From NCBI GenBank assembly GCA_024691665.1, contig JAILNJ010000061.1, forward strand, positions 1 through 6,634: a stretch of 6,634 nt of DNA. Reading direction: 5' to 3'. Each line of letters opens with the position of its first letter. Position 1 is the first letter of the stretch. Positions 1 to 6,416 of the stretch are shown piece by piece. The DNA is from Gammaproteobacteria bacterium. GTDB lineage: Bacteria > Bacillota_I > Bacilli_A > Izemoplasmatales > UBA1188. The notes beneath the pieces were generated by a model. The model did no database searches. It was given only the letters and a program-made list of their open reading frames with translations, and was not told the origin of the DNA. Position numbers and translations under genes: made by a program.

Positions 1-49
1 AGATAATAATAGGTAAGACTACATTTAAGGCAAAAAGGAAATCATTCAT
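1..49 (-). CDS. Probable AEC-family transporter, N-terminal fragment cut by window edge
   Basis: Only the first 16 codons are visible. They read MNDFLFALNVVLPIII, an amphipathic then hydrophobic start that resembles the first transmembrane helix of AEC (auxin efflux carrier / malate permease-like) transporters, whose N-termini often carry an 'FLFALNVVLP' pattern. That match is from memory and rests on very few residues. The ATG lies one base after the uxaB stop codon (TAA-T-ATG), the same geometry as the eda/SDR junction upstream, so the gene looks like the next member of the operon. No good Shine-Dalgarno is visible before it, so initiation may depend on coupling to uxaB. If the family is right, it could move a uronate, an organic acid end product or a related anion across the membrane. 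It could instead be another polytopic membrane protein. Confidence 0.55.
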   Translation of the reverse strand, partial: MNDFLFALNVVLPIII

Positions 50-50
50 A

Positions 51-1505
51 TTATTTAATAAAATCTAATTCTTTATAGAAGAAATCTGACTTTACTCCAA
101 ATTTCAAAATATTTTCAACTGATTCAGTAACGAAATCAACAATCTTAGTGTTAGACACTAAATCATATTCCCAGTGACTTAATGATAAAGTATTGAATAC
201 TAAATCTCTAACTCTCTCTTTACCTGATTCAACTTTATCCCATTCATTCTTAAAGAATTCTAAGAATTCTGGGTTATCAGATAATGCGATAGCCTCTTCT
301 TTACGCTTTCCTCTATAGAATACGAGTAAAGATGCGAATGAATAGAAAGCATTTTTAGGGAAATAGCCTTTCTCTAAATCATCAATTACACTAGGAAGTA
401 TTCTTGTCTTATATTTAGTAATACTATTTAAGGCAATAGACATAAGTTCATGACGAACATATGGGTTCATATATCTTAAAAGCACACTATTAAAGAATGA
501 ATACATATCATCTCTTGGGAGATTGATTGTAGGGATTACTTCTTTTTCAATAAAGGCTTTAATGAAAGCAAGTAAATCTTCATCTTTCATAGTTTCACCT
601 ACAGTGTCATGATCTGAAAGATAGCTTAGTGGAACCATAAATGTATGAGCTCCATTTAAGATTTTTACTTTTCTTACTTTATATAAAGTAACATCATCTA
701 CAAACTTAACATTTAAAATCTTATCAACTGGGAATCTTGATTCAAGGTTATAATGGTCTTCAATAACCCATAAATGGAATACTTCACCTTTAACCATTAA
801 CTTATCAACATAACCAAATCTTTGATAGAACTTATCTTCTTCACCTCTTGGATATCCAGGAACGATTCTATCAACTAAAGTGTTATAGAAACGATTTGAG
901 TTAGTGAGCCAAGAGATAAAGTCTTCACTTAAGTTATTAATTTTTGAAAGGTCAACTAATACTTTCTTTAATTCATCACCATTCTTATCAATAAGTTCAC
1001 AAGCGATAATATCTAATCCTTTAGATTTATCTCCTTTAAAGTGTTCATATCTTTTAAGGAGTAAAGCGAGTAGTTTTCCAGGATATGAAGATGGAGTGTG
1101 AGTTAAATCTGTGTCATTTTCATTAAGCACAATTCCAGCTTCAGTAGTATTAGATACTACAAATTCTAAATCTTCACTTTTAGCGTATTCTAAATATTTA
1201 TCATAATCTCTATATGGATTAATGAAATCCGCTAAAGAATCAACCACTAAAGTTTCTGACACTGGATCCTTATCTTTAATTCCTTCAAGGATTGTAGTGT
1301 ATAGGCCATCTTGATCTTTAAGCATATCAATTAAGCCTTTATCAAGTGGTTGAACAACAACTACATTAGATGAGAAATCAAGATCACTATTATTTGCGTT
1401 TTGAATAATCCAATCTACAAAGCATCTTAAGAAGTTTCCTTCTCCAAATTGCATTATTTTAATAGGCCTTTTTATAGGTCTATATACTTCATTAATATTT
1501 TTCAT
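51..1505 (-). CDS. uxaB: Tagaturonate reductase (altronate oxidoreductase)
   Basis: This cytosolic enzyme interconverts D-tagaturonate and D-altronate with NAD(H), the second step of saturated galacturonate catabolism. It belongs to the mannitol dehydrogenase family of long-chain polyol/uronate dehydrogenases. The protein has 484 residues, close to the roughly 483 of E. coli UxaB. Visible signatures are QFGEGNFLR at residues 19-27 (nucleotide-binding N-terminus, typical of UxaB rather than UxuB), NTTEAGI at 119-125, and the catalytic K-x4-N-x2-H pattern at Lys279, Asn284 and His287 in an ILNGAHT context. The chosen ATG at 1505 follows an AGTAGG ribosome binding site with 6-nt spacing. An in-frame TTG at 1532 would add 9 residues but overlaps the SDR gene and lacks a better site. 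UxaC and UxaA, which flank this step, are absent from the window. Fructuronate reductase (UxuB) is the main alternative, but the N-terminal motif favours UxaB. Confidence 0.92.
   Translation of the reverse strand: MKNINEVYRPIKRPIKIMQFGEGNFLRCFVDWIIQNANNSDLDFSSNVVVVQPLDKGLIDMLKDQDGLYTTILEGIKDKDPVSETLVVDSLADFINPYRDYDKYLEYAKSEDLEFVVSNTTEAGIVLNENDTDLTHTPSSYPGKLLALLLKRYEHFKGDKSKGLDIIACELIDKNGDELKKVLVDLSKINNLSEDFISWLTNSNRFYNTLVDRIVPGYPRGEEDKFYQRFGYVDKLMVKGEVFHLWVIEDHYNLESRFPVDKILNVKFVDDVTLYKVRKVKILNGAHTFMVPLSYLSDHDTVGETMKDEDLLAFIKAFIEKEVIPTINLPRDDMYSFFNSVLLRYMNPYVRHELMSIALNSITKYKTRILPSVIDDLEKGYFPKNAFYSFASLLVFYRGKRKEEAIALSDNPEFLEFFKNEWDKVESGKERVRDLVFNTLSLSHWEYDLVSNTKIVDFVTESVENILKFGVKSDFFYKELDFIK
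1458..1481 (-). repeat. Imperfect 12-bp tandem duplication at the start of uxaB
   Basis: Two adjacent 12-nt units (1470-1481 and 1458-1469) match at 10 of 12 bases and encode RPIK-RPIK at residues 9-16 of UxaB, just before the QFGEGNFLR motif. The reading frame is kept. It may be a recent small duplication in a length-tolerant N-terminal segment, or chance in lysine-rich AT-rich sequence. Confidence 0.5.
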
Positions 1506-1511
1506 ATAATA

Positions 1512-1517
1512 CCTACT
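1512..1517 (-). promoter_or_regulatory. Ribosome binding site for uxaB overlapping the upstream stop codon
   Basis: On the minus strand this reads AGTAGG, one mismatch from AGGAGG, six bases before the ATG at 1505. It contains the TAG stop of the SDR gene (1513-1515), so ribosomes finishing that gene end on the uxaB binding site. It supports the 1505 start over the TTG at 1532. Confidence 0.7.
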
Positions 1518-2298
1518 TAGGTTGTTTTCCAATATAAGCTAGAATACCACCATCTACATATAAAATATGGCCATTTACAAAGTTAGAAGCATCACTTGCA
1601 AGGAATACTGCAGGACCTACTAGGTCATCAGTCTTACCCCATCTTGCGGCTGGAGTCTTAGAAATGATGAAACTATTGAATGGATGACCTTCTACTCTTA
1701 AAGGAGCAGTTTGTGGAGTTTCAATATATCCAGGGCCAATACCATTACATTGAATATTGAATTCACCATATTCTGATGCGATATTTCTTGTGAGCATCTT
1801 AAGTCCACCCTTAGCTGCAGCATAAGCTGAAACAGTTTCACGACCGAGTTCTGACATCATAGAACAGATATTAATAATCTTTCCATGACCTTTCTTAATC
1901 ATTGAAGGAATGACTGCCTTAGAAACGATAAATGGAGCATTTAAATCTACATCTACTACTTTTCTAAATTCATCAGCGCTCATTTCAATCATTGGAATTC
2001 TTCTAATGATACCTGCGTTATTTACTAAGATATCAATAACGCCTACTTCTTTTTCGATAGTTTTAACGAGTTCATTAACTTGAGCTTCGTTAGTTACATC
2101 GCATACATATCCTTTAACTGTATAACCAGCTTCCTTATATGATGCGATACCTTTATTTACTAATTCTTCATTAATATCATTGAATACAACTTTAGCACCA
2201 GCATCCATAAGGCCTTTAGCGATAGCCATACCGATACCATAACTAGCACCAGTAACGAGAGCAACCTTTCCTTCTAAACTAAACATATTTTGGCTCAT
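1513..2298 (-). CDS. kduD: SDR oxidoreductase: 2-dehydro-3-deoxy-D-gluconate 5-dehydrogenase role (KduD), gluconate 5-dehydrogenase-like
   Basis: This is a classical short-chain dehydrogenase/reductase of 261 residues (E. coli KduD has 253). It shows the cofactor motif TGASYGIG at residues 16-23, NNAG at 93-96, catalytic Asn120, Ser146, Tyr159 and Lys163 (YAAAK), and a C-terminal NGHILYVDGG segment. By neighbourhood it should reduce 2,5-diketo-3-deoxygluconate, the KduI product, to 2-keto-3-deoxygluconate using NAD(P)H. The wording of the sequence, for example KIINICSMMSELGRE and the ending AYIGKQPK, resembles proteins usually annotated gluconate 5-dehydrogenase (Gno/IdnO), found in Bacteroidetes and some Firmicutes, more than E. 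coli KduD. That comparison is from memory. The start at 2298 follows a perfect AAGGAG with 6-nt spacing. An upstream in-frame ATG at 2346 lies inside eda and is rejected. The symbol reflects context, while substrate specificity is inferred. Confidence 0.88.
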   Translation of the reverse strand: MSQNMFSLEGKVALVTGASYGIGMAIAKGLMDAGAKVVFNDINEELVNKGIASYKEAGYTVKGYVCDVTNEAQVNELVKTIEKEVGVIDILVNNAGIIRRIPMIEMSADEFRKVVDVDLNAPFIVSKAVIPSMIKKGHGKIINICSMMSELGRETVSAYAAAKGGLKMLTRNIASEYGEFNIQCNGIGPGYIETPQTAPLRVEGHPFNSFIISKTPAARWGKTDDLVGPAVFLASDASNFVNGHILYVDGGILAYIGKQPK

Positions 2299-2299
2299 A

Positions 2300-2941
2300 T
2301 TAAACTCCTTTAGCTTCTTTTGCGGCTTTGATAAATGCGATAGCATTTTCTTTTACTTTTTCATAATCACCAGTCTTAGCTGGAGCAGTTAATTCTCCTC
2401 CAACACCAACAGCTACAACACCAGCGTTAAACCAATCTTTAATGTTAGCTAAAGATACACCACCTGTAGGCATAATGTTTGCTTGAGGTAGAGGTCCTTT
2501 AACGGCTTTAACGTATGATGGACCTGGGAGTGATCCTGGGAATAATTTAACAATATCAGCACCAGCTTCCATAGCGTGAATCATTTCAGTGATTGTCATA
2601 CAACCTGGAAGATATGGAACTTGATATCTATTACATAATTTAGCTGTCTCTAAATCAAATGCTGGAGATACAATAAAATCTGCACCATTTAAAATAGCTA
2701 CTCTTGCAGTTTCTGAGTCTAGTACAGTTCCTGCACCGATTAGAAGTGAATTTCCTACTTCTTTCTTAAGTCCTTTAATTACATCGTGAGCATAATCTAC
2801 AGTGAATGTAACTTCAATAGCTTTAATTCCACCATCGATACATGCTTGAGAGATTTTTACTGCTTGTTCAGTTGATGTAGCTCTTACTACTGCTACTACT
2901 AATGAATCAGTTAATTGCTTTAAAATTTCTTGTTTTTTCAT
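2300..2941 (-). CDS. eda: 2-keto-3-deoxy-6-phosphogluconate (KDPG) aldolase
   Basis: This class I (Schiff base) aldolase cleaves KDPG to pyruvate and D-glyceraldehyde 3-phosphate, the last step of both uronate branches and of the Entner-Doudoroff pathway. The 213-residue protein matches the usual length of about 210. Visible features are the conserved Glu43 in IEVTFT, GAGTV at 69-73, SPAFD at 92-96, PGCMT at 112-116, the Schiff-base Lys132 in DIVKLFPG, and the phosphate-binding PTGGV at 158-162. The residues after Glu43 (VTFT) match the low-GC Firmicute type rather than the E. coli VTLRT form. Its ATG shares one base with the kduI stop (TAATG), and an AAGGA site sits 9 nt upstream, so translation is probably coupled. 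A KDPGal aldolase role (DgoA-like) is possible, but kdgK in the same operon favours KDPG. Confidence 0.93.
   Translation of the reverse strand: MKKQEILKQLTDSLVVAVVRATSTEQAVKISQACIDGGIKAIEVTFTVDYAHDVIKGLKKEVGNSLLIGAGTVLDSETARVAILNGADFIVSPAFDLETAKLCNRYQVPYLPGCMTITEMIHAMEAGADIVKLFPGSLPGPSYVKAVKGPLPQANIMPTGGVSLANIKDWFNAGVVAVGVGGELTAPAKTGDYEKVKENAIAFIKAAKEAKGV
2305..2310 (-). promoter_or_regulatory. Ribosome binding site for the SDR gene, inside the eda 3' end
   Basis: AAGGAG on the minus strand lies 6 nt before the ATG at 2298 and is formed by the last Lys-Gly codons of eda. It decides the start codon: the ATG at 2346, 48 bases further upstream, would place 16 extra residues ahead of the SDR fold. 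The eda stop TAA lies between this site and the start codon. Confidence 0.85.
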
Positions 2942-3777
2942 TATCTTAAGTCCTTATTTTCAATATTATCCATATCATCAAATGTTTGATTTTCTCCACA
3001 CATACCCCAAATAAAGATATAGTTCTTTGTGGCAGTTCCAGAATGGATACTCCATGATGGAGAAATAACTGCTTGTTCATTATGAACGATGATGTGTCTT
3101 GTTTCTTTTTCTTCACCCATTAAATGGAGAACGAAATCATCTTCTGTAAGATTGAAGTATAAATATACTTCCATTCTTCTTGCATGTGTATGGCAAGGCA
3201 TAGTGTTCCAAACACTGCCTTCTTCAAGAATTGTCATACCCATACAGAGTTGACAGCTCTTGCATACTGCAGGATGAACGTATTGGTTAATAGTTCTAAC
3301 ATTTAAGTTTTTAGGATCACCTAAATGTCTCTTATTAGCTTTAGCTAGTGGAATATGTACTGTTGGGTATTCCTTATGAGCTGGGCATGAATTGATGTAG
3401 AACTTAGCAGGATTTTCTTTATCACAAGAATAGAATTTAACATCCTTAGTTCCTTTACCAATATAGATACCATCTTGATAGTCCATATCATATTTAACGC
3501 CATCAAGCATTAAATATCCTTTACCTCCAATATTGATAACACCCATTTCTCTAAGTTCAAGGAAGTATTCACTTGCGAGTTCCTTACCACTTTCAAGGCA
3601 AAGAGGTTTATCAATTGGCATTGCACCGCCAGCGATAATTCTATCGTTATGTGAATAAGTTAAATTAACTTCACCAGGTACAAATATCTTTTCAATTAAA
3701 TAATGTTTTCTAAGTTCTTCAGTTGTGTAGTGCTTAGAATCATCTGGATGTGTTGAATATCTTACTTCTAAATTCAT
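2941..3777 (-). CDS. kduI: 5-dehydro-4-deoxy-D-glucuronate isomerase
   Basis: This cupin-fold zinc enzyme isomerises 5-keto-4-deoxyuronate, which forms spontaneously from unsaturated galacturonate, to 2,5-diketo-3-deoxygluconate. It has 278 residues, the same length as E. coli KduI. The metal ligands fall at the same positions known for that enzyme: His196, His198 and Glu203 in the CHTHARRMEVY stretch, and His245 in SWSIHSG. The C-terminal IFIWGMCGENQTFDDMD block is also characteristic. One oddity is a C-x2-C-x2-C cluster (Cys172, Cys175, Cys178) shortly before the metal site. As I recall only the middle Cys is common in homologues. The ATG at 3777 follows AAGGAG with 7-nt spacing, and that site overlaps the kdgK stop codon (TAAGGAG). 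The product feeds directly to the SDR two genes downstream. Confidence 0.96.
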   Translation of the reverse strand: MNLEVRYSTHPDDSKHYTTEELRKHYLIEKIFVPGEVNLTYSHNDRIIAGGAMPIDKPLCLESGKELASEYFLELREMGVINIGGKGYLMLDGVKYDMDYQDGIYIGKGTKDVKFYSCDKENPAKFYINSCPAHKEYPTVHIPLAKANKRHLGDPKNLNVRTINQYVHPAVCKSCQLCMGMTILEEGSVWNTMPCHTHARRMEVYLYFNLTEDDFVLHLMGEEKETRHIIVHNEQAVISPSWSIHSGTATKNYIFIWGMCGENQTFDDMDNIENKDLR

Positions 3778-3788
3778 ATAGTTACTCC

Positions 3789-4811
3789 TTATCTTTGAAC
3801 TCTACCAGACTTATCACCATTCATAAGTGTTTCAACTTCAGCTTCTGAAACTAAGTTAAAATCACCAGGAATAGTATGTTTGAGAGCTGATGCAGCTACT
3901 GCGAATTCAAGTGCTTCTTTAGCGCTCTTACCTTTAAGAAGATAGTTAATTAAACCACCAGCGAATGAATCTCCACCACCAACTCTATCTACGATTCTAA
4001 TGTTGTATTTAGATGAATGATAGAATTCTTTACCATCATAGATAACACCACTCCATCCATTGTCTGATGCACTATAAGATTCTCTTAAAGATGAAACGAT
4101 ATATTTGAAACCAAATTTTTCTTTCATTTGTTTACAAATTGATTCATAACCTGAAAGGTTAAGTTCACCACTTGTAACATTTGTGTTTTCTGGTTTGAAA
4201 CCTAAACAGTTATCAGCGTCTTCTTCATTACCAATACATACATCAACGTATGGCATTAAAGATGTCATAACTCTTCTTGCTTCTTCTACTGACCATAATT
4301 TCTTACGATAATTTAAATCTACTGATACAGTAACGTTATGTCTCTTTGCAGCTTTTAAAGCTTCAAGTGTTAATTCTTGTGCGTCTTTAGATAAAGCTGG
4401 TGTAATTCCTGAGAAATGGAACCAATCTACACCTTCAAAGATTTTGTCGAAATCAAATTCAGATGCTTTAGCTTCACTGATTGCTGAATGAGCTCTATCA
4501 TAAATAACTTTAGATGGTCTCATAGATGCACCTGTTTCAAGGAAATAAATGCCAAGTCTATCTCCACCTCTAACTATGAAGTCTGTGTGTACTCCATATT
4601 TTCTAAGTGCATTTAATGCTGATTCTCCTATTTCATGTTTAGGGAGTTTAGTTACGAAATATGCTTCGTGACCATAATTTGAAAGAGAAATAGCTACGTT
4701 AGCTTCTCCTCCACCGTACACTACATCGAAACGATCTGATTGTACGAATCTTGAATAACCTTCTGTAGATAATCTGAGCATAATTTCGCCCATTGTAACA
4801 ACTTTTGCCAT
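3789..4811 (-). CDS. kdgK: 2-keto-3-deoxygluconate kinase, PfkB/ribokinase family
   Basis: This enzyme transfers phosphate from ATP to 2-keto-3-deoxygluconate to give KDPG, the substrate of the aldolase two genes downstream. The 340-residue protein shows the PfkB family plan: an N-terminal GEIMLRLS strand (8-15), the sugar-binding GGGEANVA motif (33-40), the FHFSGITPAL segment (131-140), DLNYRKKLW (165-173, typical of KDG kinases), and the C-terminal signature DRVGGGDSFAGG (275-286) with catalytic Asp281. The usual DTxGAGD reads DRVGGGD here, a variation I believe is common in KdgK homologues. The ATG at 4811 follows AGGAG with 5-nt spacing, and the upstream GH28 stop is part of that site (TAGGAG). 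Other PfkB sugar kinases are formally possible, but the neighbourhood makes KDG the clear substrate. Confidence 0.94.
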   Translation of the reverse strand: MAKVVTMGEIMLRLSTEGYSRFVQSDRFDVVYGGGEANVAISLSNYGHEAYFVTKLPKHEIGESALNALRKYGVHTDFIVRGGDRLGIYFLETGASMRPSKVIYDRAHSAISEAKASEFDFDKIFEGVDWFHFSGITPALSKDAQELTLEALKAAKRHNVTVSVDLNYRKKLWSVEEARRVMTSLMPYVDVCIGNEEDADNCLGFKPENTNVTSGELNLSGYESICKQMKEKFGFKYIVSSLRESYSASDNGWSGVIYDGKEFYHSSKYNIRIVDRVGGGDSFAGGLINYLLKGKSAKEALEFAVAASALKHTIPGDFNLVSEAEVETLMNGDKSGRVQR

Positions 4812-4819
4812 ATAATCTC

Positions 4820-6325
4820 CTATTTTATGTCTATATTTTTTATATTATTTAATATTTGTTTTTCGCCTTTTAAACCTTTAATGGTTACATTATCTAAGAC
4901 AATGTTCTCTACATTACTGAAATACATTCCAATACCATTCACAGGTTCTATATCATCCATCATCGCAGGTTTTGTGTATACATCACTTTCTTTAAGCTCC
5001 ATATATACATCCTTAAATGTGACTGATTTAATATTCTTTTCTGGAAGTCCATACATAAATGCGCAGCTTGAGATAACATCTTTGCATTTAATATTTTTAA
5101 ATACTACTTTACCAATGTATGGAGTTCTATAATCAACTTCCTTAGCATCTTTACTTTGAACATATTCATCATGTCCATCTTTGTCGCAGTTATAATACAT
5201 ATTTATTACGAATGGATTAAATACTCCTTCCATATATATATGATCAAACTCAACATCATCAATAATTGCTTTGTTTCCTCTCCCTCTTCTAGTCTTAATT
5301 CTTAAGCCTCTATCAGTATTCTTGAAATAACATTTAGATACACTTAAGTTAGTAAGGCCTGAAGAAAGTTCAGAACCTAACACTACTCCACCATGACCAT
5401 TTTCCATAAAACAGTTTCTAATAGTTATATTTGAAGATGGTTTATAGTACTTTTCAACCATTGAAATCTTTCCTGATTTAATTGCGATACAATCATCTCC
5501 TACACTAAAGTGACAACCAACTATATCGATATATGATGAACTATCAGGGTCAAGCCCATCTGTGTTTGGCGAATCACTTGGATTTTCAACATCAACATTA
5601 TAGAAATAGATGTGATCACTATAATATGGATGAATTGTCCAGCTTGGAGAATTCATTATTTTAATACCTTCAAAATAGATATTAGATGAATGAGCTGTGT
5701 AGATTGTATTAGGTCTTGCGGCAATTCTAATTTTTTTATGGTCAACCCACCAATCGGAGTTCTGTGCATTTCCATCAACCACACCTTGCCCCACAATCAT
5801 TATATTTTCTACATCTATCGCTGAAATGATTCCAGAGAAGGCATCAGCCAGTTCTCCTTCCCAGTTTCCATATGGTTTATCATCTTTAATTTGAGGTAGT
5901 ATTTGATAGTCTAATCTGTTCGTATTTGCGACCAGTCTTACACCCTTTTTAAGATAGATATAAATGTTATTTTTCAAAAAAACTTGAGTAATATTATAAA
6001 TTCCAGGATTTAAAACGAGGAGCGAATCTTTTTTTAAAGAGTTCACAATTTCGTTTAAATCATCTCTTGGATTAATCGTTAAAATTTCGCTTACATTTAA
6101 TGTTTTAAAATCTTCAGTATAACTTTCATCGTCCCTTATTATTTTAACTTTATGGGCTGAATTTGGCTCTAAATCATATATTGTGAAGACATTTTTATTA
6201 GTCTTAAATTTGAAGTATCCATCTAAGAACACATAATAAAAAGAAGACGAAAAATATGACTTCTTTTCTGAAGTTATTTCTAACGTGATACTTACTGGAC
6301 TTATTAATAATGTGATAATTTCCAT
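4820..6325 (-). CDS. Glycoside hydrolase family 28, exo-polygalacturonase-type, probably cytosolic
   Basis: This is an inverting pectin hydrolase with a right-handed parallel beta-helix. All four GH28 active-site motifs are present in order: NTDG at 254-257 (Asp256), GDD at 276-278 (Asp277 and Asp278), GHG at 310-312 (His311), and RIK at 342-344. Residues 1 to about 80 form a beta-rich N-terminal domain, fibronectin III-like by pattern (VFTIYDLEPNSAHKVKI), ahead of the helix. There is no signal peptide: the N-terminus lacks a basic stretch, a long hydrophobic core and a cleavage site. It therefore probably acts inside the cell on imported oligogalacturonides. It is the first gene of the operon, with ATG at 6325 and an AAAGGA site 5 nt upstream. 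The released galacturonate would need the UxaC/UxaB/UxaA branch, while unsaturated ends would go to KduI. Rhamnogalacturonan- or xylogalacturonan-acting specificity cannot be excluded. Confidence 0.9.
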   Translation of the reverse strand: MEIITLLISPVSITLEITSEKKSYFSSSFYYVFLDGYFKFKTNKNVFTIYDLEPNSAHKVKIIRDDESYTEDFKTLNVSEILTINPRDDLNEIVNSLKKDSLLVLNPGIYNITQVFLKNNIYIYLKKGVRLVANTNRLDYQILPQIKDDKPYGNWEGELADAFSGIISAIDVENIMIVGQGVVDGNAQNSDWWVDHKKIRIAARPNTIYTAHSSNIYFEGIKIMNSPSWTIHPYYSDHIYFYNVDVENPSDSPNTDGLDPDSSSYIDIVGCHFSVGDDCIAIKSGKISMVEKYYKPSSNITIRNCFMENGHGGVVLGSELSSGLTNLSVSKCYFKNTDRGLRIKTRRGRGNKAIIDDVEFDHIYMEGVFNPFVINMYYNCDKDGHDEYVQSKDAKEVDYRTPYIGKVVFKNIKCKDVISSCAFMYGLPEKNIKSVTFKDVYMELKESDVYTKPAMMDDIEPVNGIGMYFSNVENIVLDNVTIKGLKGEKQILNNIKNIDIK

Positions 6326-6351
6326 AATTTTCCTTTCGCATTTTCGAACGC

Positions 6352-6365
6352 TGTATGAATATACA
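6352..6365 (-). promoter_or_regulatory. Candidate operator palindrome over the predicted start site
   Basis: The minus strand reads TGTAT-ATTC-ATACA, a 5-bp inverted repeat with a 4-nt spacer. It lies 5 bases downstream of the candidate -10 hexamer, at or over the expected +1 and 26 bases before the GH28 ATG. That position suits a repressor. GntR (UxuR/ExuR-like) and LacI (KdgR-like) regulators control such operons in other bacteria, but no regulator gene is in the window. Short AT-rich palindromes also arise by chance. Confidence 0.35.
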
Positions 6366-6370
6366 AACTA

Positions 6371-6399
6371 ATGATAACATAAAAATAATTATTTTTAAA
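6371..6399 (-). promoter_or_regulatory. Candidate sigma-A promoter for the operon
   Basis: On the minus strand, TTTAAA (6394-6399, 4 of 6 to TTGACA) and TATCAT (6371-6376, 5 of 6 to TATAAT) are separated by exactly 17 bases. Transcription would start near 6364, giving a leader of about 39 nt before the GH28 ATG. The element sits between the upstream terminator and the first gene, where a promoter is needed. A second TATATT at 6358-6363 lacks a convincing -35. The region is very AT-rich, so the exact call is uncertain. Confidence 0.4.
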
Positions 6400-6416
6400 T
6401 ATATTTGCGTTCATAA

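Larger units (their letters stand above)
1..6364 (-). other. Pectin / uronate catabolic operon
   Basis: At least seven genes run in order from the candidate promoter: GH28, kdgK, kduI, eda, kduD-type SDR, uxaB and a probable AEC transporter. The gaps are 8, 11, -1, 1, 7 and 1 nt. No internal terminator or promoter is evident. The set covers every step from 5-keto-4-deoxyuronate to pyruvate and glyceraldehyde 3-phosphate. The operon continues past the left edge. Confidence 0.85.

Noticed and set aside
904..1101. Plus-strand open frame of 65 codons
   Set aside because: It lies wholly inside uxaB on the opposite strand, has no ribosome binding site, and its composition reads as an antisense shadow.
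1506..1532. TTG-initiated 9-residue extension of UxaB
   Set aside because: It overlaps the SDR gene, lacks a better ribosome binding site, and makes the protein longer than usual. The ATG at 1505 has AGTAGG at the right spacing.
2299..2346. ATG-initiated 16-residue extension of the SDR
   Set aside because: It lies inside eda, while a perfect AAGGAG precedes the ATG at 2298 and the SDR fold begins just after that start.
4827..5132. Plus-strand open frame of 101 codons with a hydrophobic look
   Set aside because: It is antisense to the 3' end of the GH28 gene. The hydrophobic composition is a by-product of the complementary AT-rich codons, and no promoter or ribosome binding site precedes it.
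51..6325. Absence of TGA stops as a sign of Mycoplasma code 4
   Set aside because: Only seven stop codons are visible and AT-rich genomes favour TAA. Trp is TGG and no frame needs TGA as sense, so there is no support for recoding.
6400..6414. ATGAACGCAAAT on the minus strand as a catabolite-responsive (cre) site
   Set aside because: It does not fit the TGWAANCGNTNWCA pattern: the central CG and right half-site are out of register.
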